Positions 15,468-23,700 of a DNA stretch of 64,000 bases are shown one piece after another. This DNA comes from an uncultured Chryseobacterium sp. (GTDB lineage: Bacteria > Bacteroidota > Bacteroidia > Flavobacteriales > Weeksellaceae): NCBI GenBank assembly GCA_913778085.1, contig CAJYXJ010000077.1:1-64000 (forward strand), written 5' to 3'. Each line of letters opens with the position of its first letter. Position 1 is the stretch's first letter. The notes under the pieces were generated by a model, which was given only the letters and a program-made list of their open reading frames with translations, was not told the origin of the DNA and did no database searches. The position numbers and the translations under genes were made by a program.

Positions 15468-16553
15468 TTACACATCATAATTCAGCATCACCACATTGGT
15501 CGTCGGGTGGCACTGGCAGGTCAGTACATAGCCGCGGGCTACTTCTTCTTCGGTAAGCGCGTAGTTCTTTTCCATGAAGACTTCCCCTTCGAGAACTTCG
15601 GCTTTACACGTACAGCACACTCCTCCTTTGCAGGCAAACGGCACCGGAAGATTATCCTTTAATGCTTTATCTAAGATACTTTCTTTTTTTGAGTTGAGGT
15701 GGAATGAATATTCATCGTCATCAATAATCACCGTTACCATGCTTTCGATATTGGCAATGGCCTTGAATTCGTCGCTCATTTCTTCTGTATTTTCTTCATC
15801 CGGAGCGGTAAAATATTCAAATAAGACCTGGATAGCAGGTACTTTTTTATCTTTTTTCAGGTAATCCGCCACACTCTTAATCATCTCTGAGGGGCCACAG
15901 ATGAAATAGGTAGCTTCCTTGACATCGATCTCAGGATGTCTTTCAAAAAGCTGTTCCAGCTTATCCGGACAAATTCTTCCTTCAAACAATTCATCCTCAT
16001 GCTTCTCGCGGCTTACGAGATAAATAACCTTCAGCCTGCCGTTGAACTTCTGCACCAATGCTTCGATCTCCGCTTTCTTCATCACATGGTTCATGCTCCG
16101 GTTGCTGTAAAACAGATACGCATTAGAATCCGGTTCCTGATATAAACTTTCTTTGATATTGGAAAGCACAGGACTGATTCCGCTTCCTGCAGCCAGTCCG
16201 ATATAGGTTTTCACGTTAGTTGGGTGATACGAAGTATTGAAACCGCCCATCGGAGGCATTACTTCCAGCACCTCATCCATGTGAAGGTGTTCGTTGAAAT
16301 AGCCGGAAACTTTTCCGCCTTCCAGCAGCTTGACCAATACTTCCAGCGTATTGCTTTTTTCGCTGGGTGCATTGCAGATGGAATAAGAACGCCTTTCTTC
16401 ATTTCCGTCGATCATCATACGGAAATTAAGATACTGGCCTTGCTTGAACCTGAATTTATCCTTTAGCTCCTCAGGGATTTCCACGGCTACATTCACGGCA
16501 TCCGCTGTATCTTTCTGAACCTTTACGGTTTTTAGTTTATAAAATGAATTCAT
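15468..16553 (-). CDS. paaE: 1,2-phenylacetyl-CoA epoxidase reductase subunit PaaE
   Basis: A 361-residue reductase passing electrons from NAD(P)H to PaaA. Order of domains: FAD-binding (RSYSICNAP near residue 57), NAD-binding (GLAAGSGISPVLSNIK, then TYFICGPSEMI), and a C-terminal plant-type [2Fe-2S] ferredoxin with CKGGVCCTC and the last ligand in LTCQCHP. The start was set at 16553 (MNSFYKLKTVKV). Its ATG overlaps the paaK stop by one base (TAATG), indicating translational coupling. Confidence 0.94.
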   Translation of the reverse strand: MNSFYKLKTVKVQKDTADAVNVAVEIPEELKDKFRFKQGQYLNFRMMIDGNEERRSYSICNAPSEKSNTLEVLVKLLEGGKVSGYFNEHLHMDEVLEVMPPMGGFNTSYHPTNVKTYIGLAAGSGISPVLSNIKESLYQEPDSNAYLFYSNRSMNHVMKKAEIEALVQKFNGRLKVIYLVSREKHEDELFEGRICPDKLEQLFERHPEIDVKEATYFICGPSEMIKSVADYLKKDKKVPAIQVLFEYFTAPDEENTEEMSDEFKAIANIESMVTVIIDDDEYSFHLNSKKESILDKALKDNLPVPFACKGGVCCTCKAEVLEGEVFMEKNYALTEEEVARGYVLTCQCHPTTNVVMLNYDV

Positions 16554-17869
16554 TATTTTTTGAGTATTCTGTTGATTTTTCCGCCTTCGCATTTTGGCAG
16601 GCTGTCCTGGGCGTGAATCTTCACTTTTGTGGTAATTCCTACCCGCTTTTTAATTTCGTTTTCTATATCTTTTCCGAAATTTCCGACAAAAATAGCATAA
16701 TCATCGGTATTTAAACTTAAATTCTGCGCCCTTACCAATTCATCATCCACTTCCACATCAATATCCAACGCCACGCACATCTGTTCTTTTTCCACCGGCG
16801 TCAGATAATAATTCGGAACGACTCCCGGCACATGCGAGAAAGCTTCTTCAATCTGACTCGGATAAACATTCACGCCTCGTACAATCAGCATATCGTCTGC
16901 CCTTCCGAGGATCGGCTTCATTTTCACCATGTTCCGTTTTCCTTTTTCATCGTAATAGAGGCTCGTAATATCGTTAGTCCAGTAACGCAGGAGCGGCATG
17001 GCTTTTTTCGTCAAAGTGGTAATTACCAGAACACCCTCTTCTCCGAAAGGAACCGGCTGTTTGGTAACCGGGTCTAAAATTTCAGGATAAAAATGGTCTT
17101 CCCAGATATAAGAGCCGCCTTTTTCTTCAAAATCTTCCACTGACACCCCGGGACCGATGATTTCGCTGAGCCCGTAAATATTAGTGGCATGAACACCCAG
17201 TCTTTCTTCAATATGATGCCTGATGATTTCCGTCCACGGTTCCGAACCGAGCACCGCATATTTCAGGCTGATTTCTCCAGGAGCAATTCCTCTCTTTGTC
17301 AGTTCGTCTGCAATCGTCAAAGCATAAGAAGGTGAGCAACAAAGGACTTCGGGTTTGAAATCCATGATCAGATCTACCTGTCTTGAGGTCATTCCCCCTG
17401 AAATCGGGAGAACGCTCATGCCCAGCTTTTCCGCTCCGTAATGAAGTCCAAGCCCGCCGGTGAAAATCCCGTAACCATAAGCATTATGCAGCTGCATCCC
17501 CGGTTGGGCTCCTGCTGCATTCAGTGACCGGGCAACCACTTCACTGAACAGTTCGACATCTTCTTTGGTATATCCCACCACCGTCGGTTTGCCTGTAGTT
17601 CCGCTGGAGCAGTGGATCCGCTGCAGTTCATTCTTTGGAACCGTGCATAATCCGAACGGATAGTTGTCTCTTAAATCTTGTTTGTAAGTAATCGGCAGTT
17701 TAGCAATATCGCCAATGGATCGTATATCTTCTGTTGAAAGTCCGGACTCCATCAATTTCCCTGCATAAAACTCCGATTTCTCACCCAGATACTTTACCAA
17801 ACGAACCAATCGCTCTGACTGTAAAGCCCGCAACTGATCCAACTGTAAATATTCCACTGAAAAATCCAT
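16553..17869 (-). CDS. paaK: phenylacetate-CoA ligase PaaK
   Basis: A 438-residue ANL-family ligase activating phenylacetate to phenylacetyl-CoA with ATP, the entry step of the pathway. It has the P-loop IHCSSGTTGKPTVVGYT, the A4/A5 region (ATNIYGLSEIIGPGV), and the C-terminal domain (GRADDMLIVRGVNVYPSQIEE) with a final SLPKCEGGKINRILKK. ATG at 17869 was chosen because a GTG at 17887 lies inside the putative operator. It is the first gene of the main paa operon. Confidence 0.95.
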   Translation of the reverse strand: MDFSVEYLQLDQLRALQSERLVRLVKYLGEKSEFYAGKLMESGLSTEDIRSIGDIAKLPITYKQDLRDNYPFGLCTVPKNELQRIHCSSGTTGKPTVVGYTKEDVELFSEVVARSLNAAGAQPGMQLHNAYGYGIFTGGLGLHYGAEKLGMSVLPISGGMTSRQVDLIMDFKPEVLCCSPSYALTIADELTKRGIAPGEISLKYAVLGSEPWTEIIRHHIEERLGVHATNIYGLSEIIGPGVSVEDFEEKGGSYIWEDHFYPEILDPVTKQPVPFGEEGVLVITTLTKKAMPLLRYWTNDITSLYYDEKGKRNMVKMKPILGRADDMLIVRGVNVYPSQIEEAFSHVPGVVPNYYLTPVEKEQMCVALDIDVEVDDELVRAQNLSLNTDDYAIFVGNFGKDIENEIKKRVGITTKVKIHAQDSLPKCEGGKINRILKK

Positions 17870-17880
17870 AACTAAACTAA

Positions 17881-17894
17881 CTAACACTTGTTAG
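17881..17894 (-). promoter_or_regulatory. candidate PaaR-type (TetR family) operator
   Basis: CTAACACTTGTTAG is a palindrome (CTAACA-CT-TGTTAG) three bases downstream of the paaK -7 box and 12 bases before the ATG, so it covers the expected transcription start. The Thermus thermophilus PaaR consensus, as I remember it, is CNAACGNNCGTTNG. This site has the same spacing and differs only by symmetric G-to-A and C-to-T changes. A TetR gene lies 470 bases upstream. Confidence 0.6.
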
Positions 17895-17897
17895 GTA

Positions 17898-17927
17898 CAA
17901 ATGTAAAAAGAATTTCAGAGATGACAA
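17898..17927 (-). promoter_or_regulatory. paa operon promoter (Bacteroidota type)
   Basis: On the minus strand, TTG (17925-17927), 19 bases, then TACATTTG (17898-17905). This fits the flavobacterial TTG/TAnnTTTG consensus. It lies 29 bases upstream of the paaK start and next to the palindromic operator. Confidence 0.7.
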
Positions 17928-18024
17928 AATTTTTATGATTTTCGTCATGTGGGATGCTTTTAACATTCAAGAGCAGGATTTTAATACATAAGAAACATGA
18001 GGTTTTTAGAGTAAAACTTTGCGG

Positions 18025-18261
18025 ATATTTTAGAGCACATGAGAAATAAAAATCAAAGATCTTTTTTTGTTGCATCTAACTGTCCGGTAGCTGAGAATCT
18101 AGAAGCCACATTATTATCTATGAACATCTATACAGCTTCTAAGGTTTTAACCGCAAAGCGGCAAAAGATATTGATACTGTTAATAAAGTTGAATATAAAA
18201 TGTACAGAAGCGCACAAAAGTTTTAAAAATCTTTGATTTTATCTGATGTGCTCTAAAATAT
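18025..18261. mobile_element. MITE-like element with about 36-base terminal inverted repeats
   Basis: The outer 16 bases are perfectly complementary (ATATTTTAGAGCACAT at 18025-18040; complement at 18246-18261). Complementarity continues inward with small gaps through AAATCAAAGAT and T/A-runs. The 237-base interior has no long reading frame and includes TTTTAACCGCAAAGCGGCAA, similar to the ACGCAAAG repeats. A short non-autonomous element is the simplest reading, but a long RNA hairpin is also possible. No target-site duplication was confirmed. Confidence 0.6.
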
Positions 18262-18284
18262 TTTCAGCCAATCTAAAAATTCTT

Positions 18285-18345
18285 TCTGTGACTTATGTGT
18301 CAAAATAAACGCTGTAATCTGTGAAAATCTGCGAGATCAACAGGA
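18285..18345. repeat. interspersed repeat, ATCTGTG family
   Basis: It contains TTCTGTGACTTATGTGTC and TAATCTGTGAAAATCTGCGAG, related to the CCACAGAT/ATCTGTGGG arms at 50682-50859. It is a single degenerate arm here. Confidence 0.45.
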
Positions 18346-18362
18346 GAATAAAAAAGTCAGCT

Positions 18363-18944
18363 TTAAATATTGCGTTTTCCTAAAAGCCCGAACAGAATCT
18401 TATCCCTGATTTCATCGGTAATTTCGGTGGTGGATTCTGTGTTTCTTTTGAACCAGAAATAGGAATTGTTGAGGGTATGAAGAATAAACCTGGTGGTAAA
18501 AGACGGTGACCGGAGCTTCCACTGTTCTGCTTTGTAAATATCGGAAATCAGCTGTTCCACTTCCTGCTGGTAATTTTTCCGGAGTTCCACAAATTCGGGC
18601 AGTCTTTCTTCCAAATGCTTCCACTCGTTGGAATAAATATGGGTCACATCGCGGTTCTGAAGGACAATAGATAGATGCTTGTCAATAAAAAGATTCAGCT
18701 TTTCTTTCGGAGCGACATCGGTATTTTTCACCTGCTGAAGCTCATCGAAAAACTGTTGTGCGATACCGAAGCAGATCCATTCCAGAATTTCTTCTTTGGA
18801 GCGGATATGTGCATATAAGGAAGCTGCTTTAATGTTCAGCCGTGTCGCCAAATCGCGTACGGAACTTCCCATATACCCTTTCTCTTTGAAAAGTTCTACG
18901 GCAACTTCTAATATTTTCTTTTGTTTTTCTTTAAGCTCTTCCAT
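18363..18944 (-). CDS. TetR/AcrR family regulator, probable PaaR
   Basis: A 193-residue regulator with an N-terminal HTH (about 8-50): AVELFKEKGYMGSSVRDLATRLNIKAASLYAHIRSKEEIL. The helical C-terminal domain would bind the effector. The gene lies immediately upstream of paaK on the same strand but separated by 490 bases with a MITE-like element, so it has its own promoter: TACTTTTG at 18991-18998 fits a -7 box. By position, and because a PaaR-like palindrome sits at the paaK start, it probably represses the paa operon and is released by phenylacetyl-CoA. This is inference. Confidence 0.82.
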   Translation of the reverse strand: MEELKEKQKKILEVAVELFKEKGYMGSSVRDLATRLNIKAASLYAHIRSKEEILEWICFGIAQQFFDELQQVKNTDVAPKEKLNLFIDKHLSIVLQNRDVTHIYSNEWKHLEERLPEFVELRKNYQQEVEQLISDIYKAEQWKLRSPSFTTRFILHTLNNSYFWFKRNTESTTEITDEIRDKILFGLLGKRNI

Positions 18945-19049
18945 CTTTTGCCTGTCATCAAAAATCCCTGATGAATATTTTAGTGTAGTGCAAAAGTATG
19001 ATAATTATTGTAAAAAGCTTCGGGCAATCACCAATAACTGTCTGCCTGA

Positions 19050-20210
19050 TTACGATCCGGAAACCTGATGTTTTTTTCTGAACTTAATTTTCTTCAGATA
19101 GCTGTAACTTATCATGTAGAAAATTATTGTAGTGACCATATTCTGAGGAAGATGAATGGATGACAGCTCCATAAGAACAGTTTTTTTAAGCGCATCGAAT
19201 AGAAACATCGGAAAATCCAGAATTTCTCTCCAGTTAAAAAGAAGCTGAATGGTAATAAAATATCCGAAAACAGCTGTGTTGAAAAGTCCGTAAACCAAAA
19301 TAAAAAGTTTCTTATAGCTGAAGGGTTTAAGACTATCAAGTGGAGTTTTAATAAGCATAAAAACACTTTCAGCAGACTTTTCCTGAAGATTGGGAGTAGA
19401 GGAAAGGTCCGATAACAGCCAATAGCCATCTGACCTGATGAAAGGTATCAGTTGTATAAAGCTGTAAACCGCCATTATGTAAGCCATATAAAAGAAAACA
19501 AACTCCTGCAGAATATAATATAAAAGCAGAAAAATAAGCATGGCGAACATCTGCAGATAAACGCCTCCCAGATTGGCAATTATCCTTTCTTCTTTATCCG
19601 CATGCCATACACTGGAAATATCTGAATAAAAGACAGGAAAAATAAAATAGATGCCGAATCCGATTTCACCGTTTTTTCCGGTATATGTATTACAGGCAGC
19701 AATGTGTCCCAGCTCATGAATAAAAATCGTCGGCAAATACAATATCATAACCCATAGTACCGGAAAATTCTCTGCAGATTCTAACGGTGATGTTCTGAAT
19801 ACCGTATAGGCAGCCAAAATAGACAATATTGAAAAAAAAGTCCAGAATATTTTTTTGTTAAAAAGAAATCTGAAAGGAATAATCAGTTTTCCGGCCGTAG
19901 TTGCCTTAATAAGGGGCATCTGAAATTTAATGAAATTTTTATGTCCCGCAATCTCCTCAGCATTATTTTCAAAAATAGGAATTTTTGAAAAAACATCTCT
20001 CACCAATGAACCAAATGCCTCTTCATCTAAATTATCATTAAAGCAAGCATTGAATTTTGAAACCGCAAAATAATATGTTTCAGATTCGGAAAGTATATCC
20101 ATAAGTGCTTTGCTTTCGTTGCTTATTATGAAATGATGCCCCGATATTTCTATAACCCATCGGTTACCGGGGTAAGCGGATATATGATAATCCTGACGAA
20201 TAAGTGACAT
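19050..20210 (-). CDS. M50-family membrane zinc metalloprotease with possible PqqD/RRE-like N-terminal domain
   Basis: A 386-residue polytopic membrane protein. The zinc motif HELGH is at 165-169 inside a membrane helix (YLPTIFIHELGHIAACN), and the third ligand is in IRSDGYWLLSDL (Asp261). This is the pattern of peptide-processing M50 proteases in bacteriocin and modified-peptide loci. Residues about 20-82 (ISNESKALMDIL...DEEAFGSLVRDVFSKIP) resemble PqqD-like peptide-recognition domains: a strand, then L-x-x-I-L, then a helix ending D-V-F. It starts 6 bases after the isoprenoid-synthase-like gene, and a 54-residue peptide gene lies upstream in the same operon, giving it a plausible substrate. 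Confidence 0.75.
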   Translation of the reverse strand: MSLIRQDYHISAYPGNRWVIEISGHHFIISNESKALMDILSESETYYFAVSKFNACFNDNLDEEAFGSLVRDVFSKIPIFENNAEEIAGHKNFIKFQMPLIKATTAGKLIIPFRFLFNKKIFWTFFSILSILAAYTVFRTSPLESAENFPVLWVMILYLPTIFIHELGHIAACNTYTGKNGEIGFGIYFIFPVFYSDISSVWHADKEERIIANLGGVYLQMFAMLIFLLLYYILQEFVFFYMAYIMAVYSFIQLIPFIRSDGYWLLSDLSSTPNLQEKSAESVFMLIKTPLDSLKPFSYKKLFILVYGLFNTAVFGYFITIQLLFNWREILDFPMFLFDALKKTVLMELSSIHLPQNMVTTIIFYMISYSYLKKIKFRKKHQVSGS

Positions 20211-20216
20211 TACTTC

Positions 20217-21044
20217 TTAATTTAAGGTGAGTTCCTGTATAAGTTTTTCATTTTCGGTAATAACTGATATAACCTGATCCAGATAATGTTCAAGATCCTT
20301 GAGGTTATATTTATTTGACAGCAACTTTGCAGAGATAAATTTTTCTTTTGCATAAGCCGTAAGCTCCTGTCCTATTCCGGAAATATACAATACCCTTTCC
20401 CTGATTTTATCTAATCCTGTGTTTTCATCAATAGCGTTTTCTTTCATAAATTCCTCAACTCTTGAATGAACATACGTCCATTGACCGCTGAAAAGATCCG
20501 CATTAAAATCTTCTATATCATCAACCATCTGGATGCCGCAAAATATTTCGGTAAAGATGCTCTCTATAGCTGCTGGAGAAATTTTATACTCAAATAAGTA
20601 TCCCAATCCTTTAACGGGAATGTACGCCAATGAATGCTTGGAAACAGCATAATCCTCAAAATCAGAGAGAGATAAAACATTCCTGGCTGAATTTTCGTAT
20701 TTTTCCCTGATGAGAATTTTATAATATTTCTCACTGCAGACATTCAGATCATTCCAAAACATATGTTCATCATCAGGAAACAGTTTTCCCAAGGATTTTA
20801 CAGCGTCCTGGTGATTTTTCATCATATCGTAAATTCCGTTTCGTTTTTCTGTGTGCTGCCTTACAAAATCAGAATCGCCGTCAATCAGCTTATCGATTTC
20901 GAAAATAAAGTAACAGAATCTTTCCACCGCAATGCTGAATTGATGTAACAGCTCTTCGTTATCGGTGATATAGTTCTCTTTTAAAAGAGGAATCTGGCTC
21001 TTGAAAAAATTTATGGTAATTTTATTATTCGATTTCATAATCAT
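20217..21044 (-). CDS. class I isoprenoid-synthase-like protein
   Basis: A 275-residue all-helical protein with no signal peptide. IQMVDDIEDFNAD (171-183) has the Asp-rich QxxDDxxD form of trans-isoprenyl synthases, and DKLIDGD (51-57) could be the first Asp-rich site. The start was set at ATG 21044, because the longer reading would run through a hairpin. Known relatives bind polyprenyl diphosphates through Mg at such motifs. Here the neighbours are a peptide gene and a peptidase, so a role in modifying the peptide (for example prenylation) or making a terpenoid partner is possible. Function is inferred, and a non-catalytic helical homologue cannot be excluded. Confidence 0.6.
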   Translation of the reverse strand: MIMKSNNKITINFFKSQIPLLKENYITDNEELLHQFSIAVERFCYFIFEIDKLIDGDSDFVRQHTEKRNGIYDMMKNHQDAVKSLGKLFPDDEHMFWNDLNVCSEKYYKILIREKYENSARNVLSLSDFEDYAVSKHSLAYIPVKGLGYLFEYKISPAAIESIFTEIFCGIQMVDDIEDFNADLFSGQWTYVHSRVEEFMKENAIDENTGLDKIRERVLYISGIGQELTAYAKEKFISAKLLSNKYNLKDLEHYLDQVISVITENEKLIQELTLN

Positions 21045-21070
21045 CTGTTGATAAAAGAAATTTAATAAAA

Positions 21071-21095
21071 TACCTGAGCCTTGACGGCCCAGGTA
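21071..21095 (-). terminator. hairpin between peptide gene and downstream enzymes (leaky terminator or processing site)
   Basis: Arms TACCTGAGCC (21071-21080) and GGCCCAGGTA (21086-21095) pair with one wobble around a 5-base loop. On the minus strand the stem is followed by TTTTATTAAATTT. It sits 28 bases after the peptide stop and 26 bases before the enzyme start, where it would raise the amount of peptide mRNA relative to the enzymes. Confidence 0.65.
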
Positions 21096-21122
21096 CTGCT
21101 TCAATTTTAGCGTACGAAGAAA

Positions 21123-21287
21123 TTATACACCTCCTTGATTTCCCGGATTAGGTGTCGGGGTTGGCACCGGAGTCGGAGCCGGAGTTGGTGGATAATAAGG
21201 CTTCGGGCAGCAGTAAAAAATAAATTCTTTACGCTCTTCTAATTTCTCTACAGAAAACTTTGCTAATTTTTCGTTCATTTTGTTCAT
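21123..21287 (-). CDS. 54-residue precursor-like peptide (leader plus Cys-Cys, Pro-rich core)
   Basis: A short gene (ATG at 21287, or at 21278 three codons later). Residues 1-21 (MNKMNEKLAKFSVEKLEERKE) are charged and helical, like a leader peptide. Residues 22-33 are FIFYCCPKPYYP, followed by a P-T-P-x-P repeat tract and NPGNQGGV. There is no Sec signal. Neighbours are an isoprenoid-synthase-like protein and an M50 protease with a PqqD-like start, both downstream in the same operon. A hairpin follows the gene, as is typical of highly expressed precursor genes. It could instead be an unrelated small protein, but its composition and position favour a ribosomally made, modified peptide. Confidence 0.65.
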   Translation of the reverse strand: MNKMNEKLAKFSVEKLEERKEFIFYCCPKPYYPPTPAPTPVPTPTPNPGNQGGV

Positions 21288-21337
21288 AATTTAAAAAAAT
21301 TTAATTGTTAAAATATATTTAGTTCCGATCGGTCATA

Positions 21338-22117
21338 TTATAAAGGCCTGGCATAGACATTAAGCTTATCCCCTGAATCTCCTCCGAAATACACATAATG
21401 ACCGACATTGTTTGTGGAGCCTATGGTTAATCCATCTAAAACCAAAGTATAGCTTCCCGGCTCAAGTACAATTTCTCCGCCTGGACTTAAGTTAAATGTA
21501 TTGATTGAGCTTGATGTACCGCTGGCATAAGTAACACCATCCGTAAGGTTATAATCGGCAAGGGATGAAGGAGAAGTAATACGAATACGGGCAACAATAC
21601 TTTTGTGATAGGTATCGCTTAAGATGCCACCTGATGTATTGGTAATTCTTGCAGAAATTGAAGACACAATATAGACCATTGACCTTTGCGTCAACGTAAA
21701 ATTTATGGTTCGCAATGCAGGTGATGGCTGATATCCGGCAATCGTAGTCGTGGCTGGAAAATAAGCACTTTGTTCAGTTATTGCATCTCCATCAATTGGT
21801 GTGTTTTCAATTAACTGTATTGCTTTTAAAGTACCGGTAATACCGTTACTGTTAACATACAGCGGATTGGTGGTATCGTCATTGGTGAAGACAGTGGAAT
21901 TATTGGTTTTATTAAGACCGTCTATTCTTACTGTAGGAGTTACAAGCTTTACTCCTGTAGTCCCGATATTGTTATTTACAACGGAGGATGCTCCGCCTAT
22001 ATGCAATCTCTGTTTAGGATCATTGGTACCCATACCGACATTACCGGTTTGAGCAGAGAATGTATTATAAAGGACGATGAATAATAAGGTTGCTAAAAAT
22101 GTACTGGGTTTCATCAT
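21338..22117 (-). CDS. secreted protein of the VGIGTxNP-start type, paralogue 3 of 3
   Basis: A 259-residue protein with a signal peptide (MMKPSTFLATLLFIVLYNTFSAQ). The mature start, NVGMGTNDPKQRLHIGG, is the common Bacteroidota N-terminus of surface or secreted proteins. It shares TPTVRIDGLNKTNNS (about 60-74) with the two genes upstream, and a C-terminal strand pair with EPGSYTLVLDGL that looks like part of a jelly-roll domain. It follows paralogue 2 by 14 bases and precedes the 54-residue peptide gene by 50 bases. Function unknown. Confidence 0.65.
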   Translation of the reverse strand: MMKPSTFLATLLFIVLYNTFSAQTGNVGMGTNDPKQRLHIGGASSVVNNNIGTTGVKLVTPTVRIDGLNKTNNSTVFTNDDTTNPLYVNSNGITGTLKAIQLIENTPIDGDAITEQSAYFPATTTIAGYQPSPALRTINFTLTQRSMVYIVSSISARITNTSGGILSDTYHKSIVARIRITSPSSLADYNLTDGVTYASGTSSSINTFNLSPGGEIVLEPGSYTLVLDGLTIGSTNNVGHYVYFGGDSGDKLNVYARPL

Positions 22118-22131
22118 TTTATAGATTTTAT

Positions 22132-22917
22132 TTATTGCACAGGATAGGCTACCACACTGAAAGTATCATTACCTGCACCGTTTATAATTCTCATAGGAGC
22201 CTGCCCCGAAGCGGTTGCCGCAGCAGCAATAATTTCTATGGTATAGCTGCCGGCAGGTAAATAGAGGACATCCTCCGAATTTGAGTAATAGATTCCCTGA
22301 TCGGTTGTATTCGGCGTTTTACTGTAATATCCCTTTAAGGACTTTCCAAAATAAGACGTGGCGGATGTCGGAATGCCTGCCGGTGCGGCGGAAAATCTGA
22401 ATTTTGTCCCCCACTGCCGGTTTGAGTCATCTGCAATACGGCTTGTGCTGTTGGCTTGGTAAAACTGGAAGCTGGTAACCGCTCCTAATCTAACCAGTGA
22501 CGGTGAGGAGAGCGTAAAATTAAAGCTGCGCAATACCGTGTTGGTTGTAAGATTGGTACTTGTCTGATCAGTAGTTACAACCGCTGTCAGGTAATCCTTT
22601 TCAGTATTTGATATATTGAAATCGTCAATCATGATCAGTGGCACAACCAAAGCCGGAGCCAGAACCACATCACCCTTGTCGGTTACTGAAACAGGTCTTA
22701 TCTTATCTGTAACAGACTGATTTGCATTATTAAGTCCTTCGATTCTCACAGTTGGCGTAATAATCTGTATTGTAGATGTACCAGGAACAGATGTAGCAGT
22801 TGTAGCACCGGAAATATCTGAAATCTGCAAAGCTTTATTCGGATTTTTTGTTCCTATCCCTACTTGTGCGAATGCATACTGTATGGAAAAGAAGCTGATA
22901 AAAAATATTTTTTTCAT
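22132..22917 (-). CDS. secreted protein of the VGIGTxNP-start type, paralogue 2 of 3
   Basis: A 261-residue protein with a signal peptide (MKKIFFISFFSIQYAFAQ), then VGIGTKNPNKALQISD and the shared segment TPTVRIEGLNNANQS. The C-terminal half is beta-rich, ending with LYLPAGSYTIEIIAA, which matches GTYTV and GSYTL in the paralogues. No enzymatic motif is visible. It sits 15 bases after paralogue 1 and 14 bases before paralogue 3, so the three genes are one transcription unit. Predicted extracellular or outer-surface location; role unknown. Confidence 0.65.
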   Translation of the reverse strand: MKKIFFISFFSIQYAFAQVGIGTKNPNKALQISDISGATTATSVPGTSTIQIITPTVRIEGLNNANQSVTDKIRPVSVTDKGDVVLAPALVVPLIMIDDFNISNTEKDYLTAVVTTDQTSTNLTTNTVLRSFNFTLSSPSLVRLGAVTSFQFYQANSTSRIADDSNRQWGTKFRFSAAPAGIPTSATSYFGKSLKGYYSKTPNTTDQGIYYSNSEDVLYLPAGSYTIEIIAAAATASGQAPMRIINGAGNDTFSVVAYPVQ

Positions 22918-22932
22918 AAAATAAAAACTGGT

Positions 22933-23676
22933 TTAGTAGGAAACTGGAGTTATACTGACTCTCATAACCTGGCTGGTTTGGGATTGTGTATTAACCGTGT
23001 AATCTATATCAGGATTTTCTAAAAAAGCATATAAATTTACGGTATAGGTTCCTTTAGGTAAGTAAAGGTCTTTGCTTGGATTAAAGTAATACTGGCCCTT
23101 AAGCTGCTCTGCGTTGGTTGTGTTCGAAGAGGAATATGATCCTAATGCATTTACTGAATTTCCAAAGCCTTTCGTGGTCGAAACTCCGCTTCCCGAAGGA
23201 ACACTCGTAAACTTAAAATAAAATCCCATCTGTCTTGGCTTGCCATCACTGAAATTACCGCTGTTCGTAGGAGAACCTGAATCATTCCATACCAATGAAG
23301 CTCTTGCCTGAAAATGGACTAAAGAAGGATAATCTAAAACAAAAGTCTGTGTACCTACTGCTGTTTCACCTGAAAAAACCTTTGTTCGTGTGATTGGAGA
23401 CGTTGTGCTAAATTTATTGATTTCTTTATTTCCCAAAATCACCAAATCACCATCAGAAGTAGCATACACTCTTTTTTGCGAGCCAATATTTTCATTAGCC
23501 GTATTATTGATACTGTTTAAACCGTCGATTTGTATTACTGGCTGCAATGTTCCTGAACCAGAGCCTGAAATATGTAATGCCTGCTGTGGATTAGAATTAT
23601 TAATACCGACCTGAGCGAAAGTAGCATTGCTCAAAGTGCCAAGTAGTAACAATACAAATAATTTGTCTTGTTTCAT
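22933..23676 (-). CDS. secreted protein of the VGIGTxNP-start type, paralogue 1 of 3
   Basis: A 247-residue protein. The start was set at 23676 (MKQDKLFVLLLLGTLSNATFAQ), which gives a proper signal peptide; the longer reading adds nine basic residues. It has VGINNSNPQQALHISG and QPVIQIDGLNSINNT as in the paralogues, then a beta-rich C-terminus with LYLPKGTYTVNLYA. It is the first gene after a good promoter (23701-23732), and five more genes follow on the same strand with small gaps. Confidence 0.65.
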   Translation of the reverse strand: MKQDKLFVLLLLGTLSNATFAQVGINNSNPQQALHISGSGSGTLQPVIQIDGLNSINNTANENIGSQKRVYATSDGDLVILGNKEINKFSTTSPITRTKVFSGETAVGTQTFVLDYPSLVHFQARASLVWNDSGSPTNSGNFSDGKPRQMGFYFKFTSVPSGSGVSTTKGFGNSVNALGSYSSSNTTNAEQLKGQYYFNPSKDLYLPKGTYTVNLYAFLENPDIDYTVNTQSQTSQVMRVSITPVSY

Positions 23677-23700
23677 CCGTTCATGTTTTTTTATTGGCGG

